Shown: positions 1 through 10,030 of the stretch, in pieces
Layout of the letters: each line of letters starts with the position of its first letter
Position numbering within the stretch: the first letter of the stretch is position 1
Position numbers and translations under genes: made by a program
Notes under the pieces: model-generated
Database searches by the model: none
Seen by the model: only the letters and a program-made list of their open reading frames with translations
Told to the model about the DNA's origin: nothing
Assembly (NCBI GenBank): GCA_015499995.1
Contig: JADNRV010000007.1
Location: forward strand, 496,001 to 560,000
Source: Flammula alnicola
Lineage: Eukaryota > Basidiomycota > Agaricomycetes > Agaricales > Strophariaceae
Length of the DNA stretch: 64,000 nt
Direction of reading: 5' to 3'

Positions 1-157
1 TGCAAACACCATCCACTGTCATTGTCATAAAGGGTTACGAAAGATCCCGTTGTCATGAGTATAAATGTTACAGAGCGGAACAGAACAGAGAGAGCCGAGT
101 CGAAGATGCAAAGAGGTCCACTACATGCTAAGAGAAAGATTCCTATGGTCAAGTGAA

Positions 158-1658
158 TCATGATGAGCCTTCAGCTTTATCTGCCTTTTCGCCTGGATCA
201 ACACTCGTTGATGCCTCACGCAAGTTGTCCGCCCCGTCCGCCCCTTTCGTGCCCCAACCCATTCTCGCCACCACGTATTCTTGTCCAAGAACTTCAACAC
301 CGACCCTCAATGCATCTGCAATCAGATCCTCGACCCAGTCGTATTGGTCCCACATGGGCAGCCATTTGCTCGGTACAGCCTGAGTTACTGTGGTATGAGT
401 GAGTTTATGTTCTGGGTCGAAAAGGTAGATGAGGAATTGTAGTTGCTGCGAGCTCTCTGAAGACAACTCCGAAGTCGAGGGCGGCTGAGCGAAGGTGCTG
501 AAGAAGGGTTGAATGCGAAGGAATACATGGGAGTAGGTGGTTGCAGTGTTGGGATTCTTGGTTGGTTCGGTGGCATGGCTATTCTTCTTCATGACATCTT
601 CGATGTTGACCTGGATATCAAGATGCTTACTTTACGGCTACTAGTAAATAATCAGACTAGCACTTACTTGAGAAAGCTTGAGAGCGGTCTCATAATTGTC
701 GACAGTGTTGAGGTCTCGTGCGTCACCTCCTTCTTTGGGCCGAGACTCGTTCCCTCTGTTGACGACGAGATCACCTCCCTCGACTTGTTCAAGGACCTAT
801 ATAAACAAGTTCTGAGTTAGCTCTGAGTTACGGCTGGGCGGATAAAGAGGACTAACGCGAGCGAGGGAACGGTAGGCCAGAGATTCAACGCCTTCATAGC
901 CCTGCATATCATGGCTGAGCCAGACCTGAATCACTTCATGCTCCGATATCGGAGGCGCAACAACATTGAGAATATCCGTCAAAGTTGATAATCCGACGCG
1001 CTTGAAATCTTGACCTATAGAACCTTTCAAATTAGAGACAATCGCGTCCTTCACAGATAGGAGATTGACGCACTAAGCTTGTCGAGTTGGGCAGTCTTCG
1101 CATATTCGATTACGCCTTCACCCCATTTACGTGCTTGTTCGTTCTTCGGCAAATGTTTAACTTGCTCATCAACAACGGATTTGGCTTGCTGCATCGCCGC
1201 AGATGCAGATGACCAGACGGACCCCCATCCCCATCCTCCTGAGCTGGTTTGACTTTGACTGGGAGTAACTGTTTGCGATTCGACTTTCTCTTGCCTCTGG
1301 AGCTCTCGCTTGAACTCAACGTCCTGTTCAGGGAAGTAGTCGAAGAAGATGCCGAGGACGAAAGCAGGGATCCTCCACCAAGTCGAACTCGTTCGGTACT
1401 CTTTCTCAAGGTCGGGGTTCCTGAACGCGAGGTGTGCATAGTGGTAGGCCGGGTGGGTTCCGTACTCTTCTGGGTTATTTCATCGAGGAAGGCAAGAACC
1501 TCAGCTGCCTCGCCTTCGTTCGCTGTTCCAGCAGCCGGAGGTCCAGGTTTGATATTTGCATTGGTGGCCCCAGAATTTGACTCAGCTGGCGGCGCAAAGG
1601 AGTCAAGATCGTCTAGAAATTTGAGAGCCTCCTCCTGCTTGGACTTCTTGGATGCCAT
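158..1658 (-). CDS. MTC1: MTC1-like protein (DUF5427 family)
   Basis: The N-terminus (MASKKSKQEEALKFLDDLD) and the later blocks LNVVAPPISEHEVIQVWLSH and WDQYDWVEDLIADAL match the fungal Mtc1/DUF5427 family, named for maintenance of telomere capping in yeast; the molecular role is poorly known. Exon 1 starts at 1658 and is Ser/Thr-rich. A Trp/Gly/Ser block around 1180-1260, coding GGWGWGSVW, is open in a different frame from exon 1, so an intron or a base error lies near 1250-1390. A second break is at 1066-1072, where the frame that runs on into KDAIVSNLKGS is entered one base short. Further exons lie at about 800-1054 and 158-592; the intron between them is not resolved. Stop is TGA at 158-160. 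Family assignment is good; the exact exon structure is uncertain. Confidence 0.72.
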
Positions 1659-4221
1659 GATGCCTTGATATTTGGATCAGCTGGTGTTTGGAACAGGTTA
1701 TGTGTCGTCTCTGATGAACAACGATTTCAAAGTATGTTCCTTCCAAATGCGGCACCGAGCCCTCCTGAGCCCGGTCTTAGCGCGCACGCGTTTACAGCTG
1801 CTCACAACAAGCTTACATACGACACAACATAACAACTATTGCCTTCGATATCGTGTGCAGTATCATATCTGGGTGCACGACAATTACCACCACATTGGAT
1901 TTAATCCTTAACCAGGTCAAACTTCAGATTGTCAACTTGCAGACAGATTTGAGACAGATAGTTATCTGTGCACCTTTTTCGAACTGTCCTTTCACCCACG
2001 GCCGTATACAACAAGCTGGCAAACAGGCCCCTGAAGGTCTCGCTATCTTGATCTGAGGTCTTGTCTCCTCACGCAGATGCTTCAGGAAAATTGCATGCGT
2101 TAACGATCGTTTTTGGAGCCAAAGTGATCTTTTCGTTCTGTCATTTACCACCATGATTCGGGCTGCGTCAACGAGGCACTACTTGCTGTGCGAAAATACC
2201 TCCTAGTGCTCTCACAGACGTTCAATTTCTGGATGTCATGTCGTGCTTCCTCCTGTACAAACGAAGCTGCATAACGTATTGGGTTGTCACATATTGCATA
2301 CTTCCCTGGGCCAGGGTCCAGGGAGGTGTGCAGCATTGGAGATTTTCATATACTCGAGTAAAGTACGTTCAATCCAATCTTAGAAAACCGAACAGAAACT
2401 TCTTGACTCATTTACCATACAAGCTCAATGACTTCCCCTCTATCCGAGCATTACGGACCATATCTCACCTGTCATCTATTAACGCTACATGGGCGTCAGG
2501 TCCGCCTTGGTTCGTCCAATAGCCGGTACAGTGAACTCCCAAGCCAATTCCATCCTGGGAGTTCCTCGTTCTCCATCTCCGCGGTGCCTCTCTTCCCCCT
2601 CCATGTGTGCGCATCAATAACTTGCTAGTTACTATAGACCCCCCACCTCGGTCTGCTGGAGCTGCATGTCATGCGGTCAACGAGTGATGAACTGGCCTTT
2701 TTTTACAGTTCGCACAGCAGGCATCACTCAAAAATTGACACGAAAAACTCGCCTTTCAAGTTCGTTGGCAACCAACTAGGATTCCAAGGAAAGCTCATAT
2801 CAGGACCAAAAAGGCCAACACAAAAATATTGAATAGACGAATCAGGCAACTCCTTTCAAGTAGTCTGTGCGGGAAAGATTCATCCTCAAGAATTTCCACT
2901 CCACCGCACCGAAGTGTCTCCTCTGTGGGCTCCGAGCGCATATGAACCTTAATGGTTTGTTCCTTGCCATTCCCTTAAACACACACGCACTAACCGATAT
3001 CACCTTTCGGAAACAGAAACCATTTCCGGCCCGAATACTCAAGTCCTTAACCCACATTCTTCCCCAATTGAACAACGCCTTTGTGGGGCTTCTTGGTGAA
3101 CTAGCTAATCTAGATCCGAGTGAGCTCCAAGGATAGATGTCGCAGGAACAAAGCGCCGTTTCGCTCGTGTAGAGATGCAGATGCACATTCGTCGTCCTTG
3201 CACAAACTGCTAGGATATCCATATCAGATAAACCAAGTTCAAAATACCAACTACCTCAATCGAGGTACTTAGTTCGCAGGTCCGACGCGTTTATCAGCCA
3301 AAACTGTTGTTGGATGCCTAAAAGGTCCGCACAGCCTTTCCACTTCCATGTGTACTTGATTTGACTCCGTCCAGTATCATCGGGTCCAGACTGAGGAGAT
3401 TCCACGACAATTCCCCTAAAGTGCTCCTACGTTTCTCGTCGAACAATCCTTCCTTTTTTCTTTGGGAAGATTGAAGTCCTCAGGTCGTAATTACAGGACT
3501 CTGTGATATGTGAGCGGTTCAGTTCGTTCTTATTGTTCTGAAGCATGTGCTAGAACGATTTCGTATAAACACGAGGCAGACCAGACATTCAGAGGTTTAC
3601 CCCTGCGACGTGTCCCTTGTGAGAGCAAAAATGGTTAAATACTTGAACACAAATTATGCATTCCAGGACTAAATCTATAAGTACGTAAATTGCGCCGTCT
3701 TGACTCTTCCGCTGTGCCTCATGGATGGCCAACCTGAACGGCAGGCTAATACCATTTCGCAGACGATTCTACGCTAGCTGTAAATGCGCAAAAATATGTC
3801 ACAATGTAGATCGAAGGCATCCCTGCTCGTCCTTCTTTTTGTCTGTCATACTTACATGGCGATAATCCAACGAAGGAGAGTAGATAATAAGTTGGATTGG
3901 TCCTGATACAAATGCTATAATGTCGCGCTAATTGATCATTATCATGACGAAACCATCAAATTACTGCTTGAACTGAGTACCTTGGAAGCCGGTGCCAGCT
4001 TCCTAATTCTTCAATCGAAAATCATTCAAACAAAGGATCTTACGAGTTGTCGAGCGAGCGCCGACTCATGGAATCATATATGTGGTGTTGACCGTCAGGC
4101 ATAAACACAGGATGCATGTGATTGATCGCCATTGATTGCCCGGTGAACTCGGTTGCACTGGTGACTGGACTACAGTACACTCCGGACCTCCTCGTTTGCT
4201 GGCATCGACACCACGGCCACC
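1659..4221. other. intergenic region, no gene seen
   Basis: About 2.5 kb between the divergent MTC1-like and PXMP4 genes. Open frames are short, lack family motifs, and are not linked by convincing splice sites. The last 150 bases presumably hold the PXMP4 promoter. I see no repeat or RNA gene. Confidence 0.55.
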
Positions 4222-4986
4222 ATGTCTCTAGCTCTCCTTAACGAAATCGTCACCAACCCTGCTTATCATGACTATCTGGCCGTCCTGAAGGGTGCTCGCA
4301 ACGGGTTTGTGTACGGAGTCAAAGTTCGGTTCCCCCATGCACTCGTCATGTCGATTCTTTTCGGTCGCGGAGAGTGAGTTTACCTCAACCTCTTCGGGAT
4401 GCTTGCATTGACCATTGGCTAATCGCTCTCAGCTGGAAGTCGCGAGTCCGTATCATCTACCGTGCCACGAAGCAGCACGCCTTCAACCTAGCCAAATTTG
4501 CTTCTCTGTACAAGTCGATCCTCTTAATTCAGAAGAAGCTCAATGGTGGCAAAGAGCGAGAAATTGATACCTTCGTAGCTGGCTTGATCGGAGGATACTT
4601 TGTCTTTGGGGACCGGAACGCAGTAAACGAGCAGGCTCGTCTCTTTCATTCATTTATTCACAAAAATGCACAAACTAAAAAATCGCGTCTATTTTCAGAT
4701 CGTACTCTACGTGGTATCACGCGTCGTCGCATCGTTTATCCCTCGGGCGGCAACGCCCTACAATGCTTCCCCTCAATCCGCACTTTCCGGTCCTGGTACC
4801 AAACCATTGCCACCAGACTCCCAATACTTCACCCTTTTCGCCGCGGTCTCGTGGGGTGCTGTAATGTGGCTCTTCCGCCACCGTGGAGAAACCATCCAAC
4901 CCGGGATGTTCCACTCCATGAAATATATCTATCGCGATTCTGATACATGGAAGGATTTGAAGACACTGTTCTGGCATAATACTTGA
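4222..4986 (+). CDS. PXMP4: peroxisomal membrane protein PXMP4/PMP24
   Basis: A 213-aa protein of the Tim17/Tim22/Tim23/PMP24 family, expected in the peroxisomal membrane; its biochemical role is not settled. Exons are 4222-4373, 4433-4634 and 4699-4986, which join in frame. Family blocks are LAVLKGARNGFVYGVK and PHALVMSILFGRGDWK near residues 19-53, then RATKQHAFNLAKFASLYK and GLIGGYFVFGDRNAVNEQ, and YVVSRVVASF after the second intron. Several hydrophobic helices agree with a membrane protein. The second intron only keeps the frame if it starts with GC (CAG|GCTCGT) and ends TTTTCAG, a GC-AG intron. Start: first ATG in a good context (GCCACCATG). Confidence 0.9.
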
Positions 4987-5153
4987 GTCAACTCTAGACT
5001 TGTATATTCATATATAATAAGGAGACTTACACAGATCCTTTATTCTTTTCTCCACCCATACATCAGCTTCAGTAAATATTCGGGAGTTGATCCAATCTTC
5101 TGGGCACCCTTTTACCTTTATACTATCGGGTGTACAATGATGAGTGAATAGAC

Positions 5154-6187
5154 CTAAAGAAGAATCTCGGAAGAGTGGAGTCTTACAGCAAGCATTTCGA
5201 CGGCCGCAATACAGGCCTTGTGGCAGGTCTTGCAGTCCTGAAAGGTATTCGTGAGGGCATCCATTTCCCCCGCTACGTCGGTGGCTGCAAAACAGGCGGC
5301 AGAAATAGGATTATATTCAGTCAGTCGAAGCCGTCGAAAGGTTATAGTTCTCACCACTTTCGATCCTTCCCACCAAAGCTTTACGTTGCCTATCCCAAGC
5401 GGCTACGGTTTTCTCGCGGTGAGAGGTACACTCGCCGTAACCTGCAAGGAACGGCCAACGAAGTTAGATGCGGCCAAGGAAGGGTCGGAAAGAACTCTGG
5501 CGCTTACCGTGTGGGAAGATATCCTCTCCAAGGAGAAGATCGCGCAGAGCTTTAACGCGGAAGTCTTGCAATCGGACAAGCTTGTGATATGCGACGACGT
5601 CTGGGATGACCTTGATTTCCTCAAAACGGTATGAGGCCATTGGGAGCACGTATTGGCTGGCTGCGGATGCTTCCCACTCCATATTGTGCAGGGTAGCAAA
5701 GCCGTACACCTCAAGGCCATGGCCAGGAGCGTTGGCAAGAAGATGGACCCTCAGGGCATCTGTTATAGAATCGGCTAGCGCATACTTGTCCGCGAGCCTG
5801 AAGAAGAGCGACAGAAGCAAGGGAAGCGGGATAACGGTGGTCGGGTCGTAGCGAATGATGCGGAATTTATCCTCTGCCGGAAGTTCTGTTGGCGGAGGAG
5901 GCGGGTTGTGTAAGAGGCGTAAGAGAGCCTCCAGCTCGCCGCTCCTTTCATGGAGCTCTAAATCTTCGTCTCCTTCCGATTTTCCGGGGTCGCAGGAGGT
6001 GAACATATCCCCTGAAGATTTGCGTCTAGTCAGATGACCTTCGGCGAAGTCGGCAATGAGAACTAACTAACTTACTGAAGACCTCACTGTTTTGTAATGC
6101 TGAACGAGTGACGGCGAAGATAGTGCCATCGGGAATAGAACGCACTTTGAAGTCGGGATTTTGGCAGTGGAAAGTGGTCCAGGACAT
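5154..6187 (-). CDS. BTB/POZ domain protein
   Basis: Four exons (6187-6076, 6011-5508, 5441-5355, 5284-5154) join in frame to 277 aa. The N-terminal part has the BTB pattern: FKVRSIPDGTIFAVTRSALQNSEVFRDMF in shape (start-strand, hinge, 'S..F..MF'), then ELEALLRLLHN and a helix LLLSLFFRLADKYALADSI. This is the layout of the many BTB proteins of agaricomycetes, whose partners (often cullin-3 or transcription factors) are mostly unknown. After the BTB part there is no Kelch or MATH domain. The last 70 residues hold a cysteine group (GECTSH, then CKTCHKAC), which might bind metal. Introns are 50-70 nt. A GTAAGA inside the last exon could be a further donor, so the C-terminus is less sure. Confidence 0.78.
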
Positions 6188-6711
6188 TGCGTGTATGTTA
6201 CAAAAAGGGTGATATCGATTGTCGTTTGCCTCTGTGCATTTATAACGGCGTTGAGGCGCAGCACGTCAAACGTGTCCAAGGCCGTATAGCGAACACAAAT
6301 CGCTGACGTGCCGTGATAAGATAGATAGTTTGCGGACGGACTACCCTGCAACAGTGAACTGCCAGGCACCAGACGGAAACAGAAACAGATAGTTGGTGTA
6401 CACAATATGATTGATGTCACGTCGTGAAGCGTAAATGGAGATGGAAGAAGAACGGAGTCTTCGGGAAATGTACTTACATCAAAAATCCTTAGCAAAGAAA
6501 TCATGTACGGAAAAATGCATGGTGATGTGTGTAGGGGATGAGAGGGGGCGATGCAACAAGAGCAACGAGGACAAACAGGAAGGGCAAGGGAGCAGCTACA
6601 CATGAAGGTCAAACAGAGCAAGAAGAAAAGAGAAAGAAAGTGACATAGTGGTATCATAAAAAGAGGTAAAGCAAGGGAGTCTAAAGCCCAGTAATCCCAG
6701 AAAAATGTCCC
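6188..6711. other. spacer between BTB gene and ras gene
   Basis: It should contain the BTB promoter and the 3' UTR of the ras gene, both on the minus strand. The open frame across it has no family signal. No other feature seen. Confidence 0.5.
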
Positions 6712-7581
6712 CTACATGACCACACACTTCGACTTCTTCTCCTTTTTGGTTGGCGCAGGTGCCCCTGGCTCTATGTTTCTGGTCTGTCGTAACGAACGAA
6801 CGAGGTTCATGAAAAGGCGTTCTACGTTTTGGGCGGTCTTGGCGGACGTTTCGATGAATTCGCAGCCGAATTGGCGCGCCAATGCGGCGCCCTCTTCCTT
6901 CGACACTTCTCGTTCGTACGTCTTGTCGCATTTGTTACCAACCAGCATGAAAATGGGGTCTCCTCGTTTGACCCTCTTCATGGACTGGCGGAATATTTCG
7001 AGTCGATCGAAAGTCGATCTGGACGCGATCGAATATACAAGGATGAATCCTTCGCCCTCGCTAAAGATATTTCAAATGATCAGAACTGTGAAAACGAAAG
7101 ATGAGGCAGCAGAAACGCTCACCGGACCCACTGGTCCCGTAGGGTCGCATACTCCTCTGTTAACGATATTGAGCGTGCACAGCTTTAATAAGGTGACCTG
7201 TACGTACCCTGCCCTGCAGTGTCAATAACTTCTACGAAGCACATTCTGTTATCCACCACCAGTTGCTTTCGATATGCATCTTCTATTGTGGGATCGTATG
7301 TCTAGCGTAGTTGGATGATCAGTTTTGATATGAGATCAATGCTCAAGGCGACTACTCACCTCTATTGGGCACAAGGGCAGGGATAGGAATTGCGGATCAG
7401 GGGAGGTAACAAGAATATCGTAAAGAAGGATGCTAACCAACAAAGCAATTCAACGTGAACTAGAAAAGATGGTTAGTCCATTGGCAGCAGAACATTTCAG
7501 GTGGAGAGAACGCACCTGGACCGCGAGGGCGGTTTTACCCACACCACCGTCACCCAGAACAGCTACTCTCCAGTTATCCAT
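6712..7581 (-). CDS. Ras-family small GTPase
   Basis: Six exons (7581-7516, 7459-7438, 7361-7360, 7301-7208, 7156-7123, 7060-6712) give 188 aa. All Ras motifs are present: P-loop GDGGVGKT (residues 10-17), switch I YDPTIED with the Ras effector sequence, DTAGQEEY, NKCD, ETSAK, and the CaaX box CVVM for prenylation after a basic stretch KKEKKSK. It would act as a membrane-anchored signalling switch, as in cAMP or MAP kinase control of growth. The P-loop has Asp where classical Ras has Ala11; Gly12, Gly13 and Gln61 equivalents are normal. The Glu codon before switch I is split over three exons, the middle one only the two bases AG, with good borders on both sides (CAATAG|AG|GTGAGT). Without it the frame is lost. 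It is clearly Ras-type rather than Rab or Rho; which fungal Ras subgroup is not certain. Confidence 0.92.
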
Positions 7582-8631
7582 TTCTACAAGGTCGTTATAA
7601 ACACCAGTCGGTCGTACTGAGGGTTTCTTGTACCTCAGAAAAGGTCGGAGGGTGGCGTCGCGAAAGAAAAAGAGGATGGGAAGCGAAAGTGAGAGGCGGC
7701 GAAAGCGATGAGCAGAGTCGTGAGCTAGCAAGGACGCAAGACTGAAGGATGCTGAGAAGAAAGAAAATAGCTAGAGAAACGTCGTCGTCGAGGTTCGTGG
7801 AGAGGTCGTAAAGAGAGGCGCAAGATGGCCTTGTCGAGGAATATACGGTAGCGAGCCAACGGGCAGAGAGACTTGGTTCGCTCGTAAACGAATCGGTCCT
7901 ATTTCTAGCCTTCCCTTTTAGTCACAGTCCCCTTTGGGAATTCGGCTTTAGGGTCAATTTATTATTTTATTCAACTAATCCCACGCCCAAATACAGCATT
8001 CTCGTCCCCAGTCTCAACAATTCCTCCTCTCCGTCCCCCCTCCGACCAATACGCTTCACACAGCGTCCTCGACCTGCAATATCCCAAGTCCGGCCCAGCA
8101 CCCACCGTTCATCTTCCACCATTCTTCCTCTTCATTTCTCGTCCTCGTGGCAGATGAATGATCTCAATCATTTGTTCACGAGACCATCCCTTTTGATTGG
8201 CGGCGGACAATGGGCGTCGGGACTCCAGTATGTATGCGGGCACATAGCTTTCCGCTGCTTAATAGCTCAAAGGCTGGGTCGTGCACCCGCCTCAGTCGGC
8301 CCTTCCAGCTCTACATATGAGCACCCGATAAATCCAAAGTCCATACCCAGCCATGTTCCGGCGCAATATACATCCGGACGCATTTGCACATATTTATACC
8401 GATGTGGGGCATACATTTCTCTCCAAAAGCTTCTCGACAGATGCCCACATCCATTAAATTATACGACACTTGGAAGCAGTATCGGTGGGGTGGGTGAGGC
8501 GCCTTTACTGGGCCATACAAACCTGGTCGACGCACACCCACGACCATTAAGGAAGGCCGAGTGCATGGAAAGAACTACCCAGAACAAACCAAGGAACTCT
8601 GCGCTTCCGGCCCGATACTGGTGTCGGGGGG

Positions 8632-8679
8632 GAAAAATAAAAAAATAAAAAAAATAAAAAAATAAAATCGAAAAAGGAA
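8632..8679. repeat. A-rich low-complexity run
   Basis: Runs of A broken by single T residues, like AAAAATAAAA repeated, directly after GTGTCGGGGGGG. This may be a decayed poly(A) tail of a retroelement or simple sequence. No target-site duplication was found by eye. Confidence 0.6.
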
Positions 8680-8851
8680 AGGGGGAGGAGGAGAGGAGAG
8701 AACATTTGACAATAGAAATTCTCAACTTGTGTTTTCTTCAGATTTGCGAACATAGAAAATGTGATTGCTTCTTGGAAATCAAAAGTCTGAAGGAAAGGAC
8801 CAGTGAGCGGCGAGTAATTGATCAAAATCTATGAATTTTCATTCGGGGAGA

Positions 8852-8947
8852 CAGATACTCGCTTAGATTCAGATACTCGCTTAGATTCTCAATAATACAA
8901 TTTTGCGAGCATTTTGATTGGCTCGATAACAGATACTCGCTTAGATT
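8852..8947. repeat. three copies of an 18-nt unit
   Basis: The unit CAGATACTCGCTTAGATT occurs exactly at 8852-8869 and 8870-8887 (head to tail) and again at 8930-8947. On the minus strand one frame reads NLSEYL in each copy, within an open frame of 74 codons (9046-8822) of unknown meaning. Confidence 0.9.
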
Positions 8948-10004
8948 TGAGCAGACAATGGAAAGTCCCGGTGGTTTCTTAGAGCAGAGTGCAGTGTGCA
9001 CCGCTTCAGTAGCATCCGGAATCTCATTGTATTTTGCAGAAATCACAAGGACAATTAATTTTATTTCTCAATTAAGTATGTCAATAAAATAGAATTCTAC
9101 AGGGGTTGTGCCGCTACCATGAATCCTCGACCTTGTAGTTGTATCTGGGCAGTAGCACCTCATCTTATTCGTGTGGTGCAGGTGTCACTGTTACGAAAAG
9201 CGGATGCAGTGGATGGAGGTGGCGACGTAGGGAAGGAATAGTGGTGGTGGTGTTTCGTGATGGCTGCTCAGCGTGGTGGGGAGTGGCATTGATGTGAGTC
9301 GCATTGTGTTGCATTGCGGGACATCGGTGGCCATCTCCGTGGTAGTCAGCAGAAGCAGTTGCGCTGCTGCTGCTTTACCGTGCTGTGGTTTCGAGCCTGA
9401 GTTGGCAAGGCTTACGGAGTGGCAGGATATCGAGGAGGGGCACCCGGTAGCCACTATAGCTGCGAAAAAAACAGTCAACATGTAAGTTTCACATCCTTGT
9501 CATCGATTCTTGGGCTTGTACTTACTATCTCCACGCAGCACTAACACTGTGTGTGATCTAGCCAGCCAAGTACTACACCGTTAGCTACAATGATTCAGAA
9601 GGCAGGCGGGGAAGATGGTGCTGCACGACACACCAGATCACGCATGGATGCATCATGCCTGTCATTGGCCCCTCGCCCCGAGGCTGTTATCCAAAAATAT
9701 GTTGCTACCGCCTCGTACCCCGCCTTCATCTGGCACCTCTCCAGCAGATCAGATATGGCATCTCTTGTGGAGGGTGACGAGTGCTGGGTTCATCAGCGCG
9801 CGAGGAGAGGAGAAGAGGAGTGACATACAATGGCCGAGGATGCATTGGGCGTGCAGCATCTAAATCCACTCTCTGGTGTCGATCGAGGGCGGGTGGAGCT
9901 GCATCGCAGGTCGCTGGCTCGTACATGGATGAGATGGTGGTGCAGAGAGGATGTGATGAGGTGCAGGTCAAACCCTGGCTCTGCACGTCATCAGGCTTAG
10001 GACC

Positions 10005-10030
10005 TTCTTGGAGATAGCTATCTCCAAGAA
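10005..10030. repeat. 26-bp perfect palindrome
   Basis: The arm TTCTTGGAGATAG at 10005-10017 is followed without spacer by its exact reverse complement. No gene lies within several kb. It could be a protein-binding site, a cruciform-forming site, or the joined ends of an eroded element. Confidence 0.9.

Noticed and set aside
2842..3222. 126-codon minus-strand frame
   Set aside because: No motif, no splice partners, basic and Arg/Ser-mixed text typical of chance frames.
9273..9485. Small plus-strand frame rich in Val, Cys and Ala
   Set aside because: The reverse strand is open over the same bases, no motif, low-complexity GTGG-type DNA explains both.
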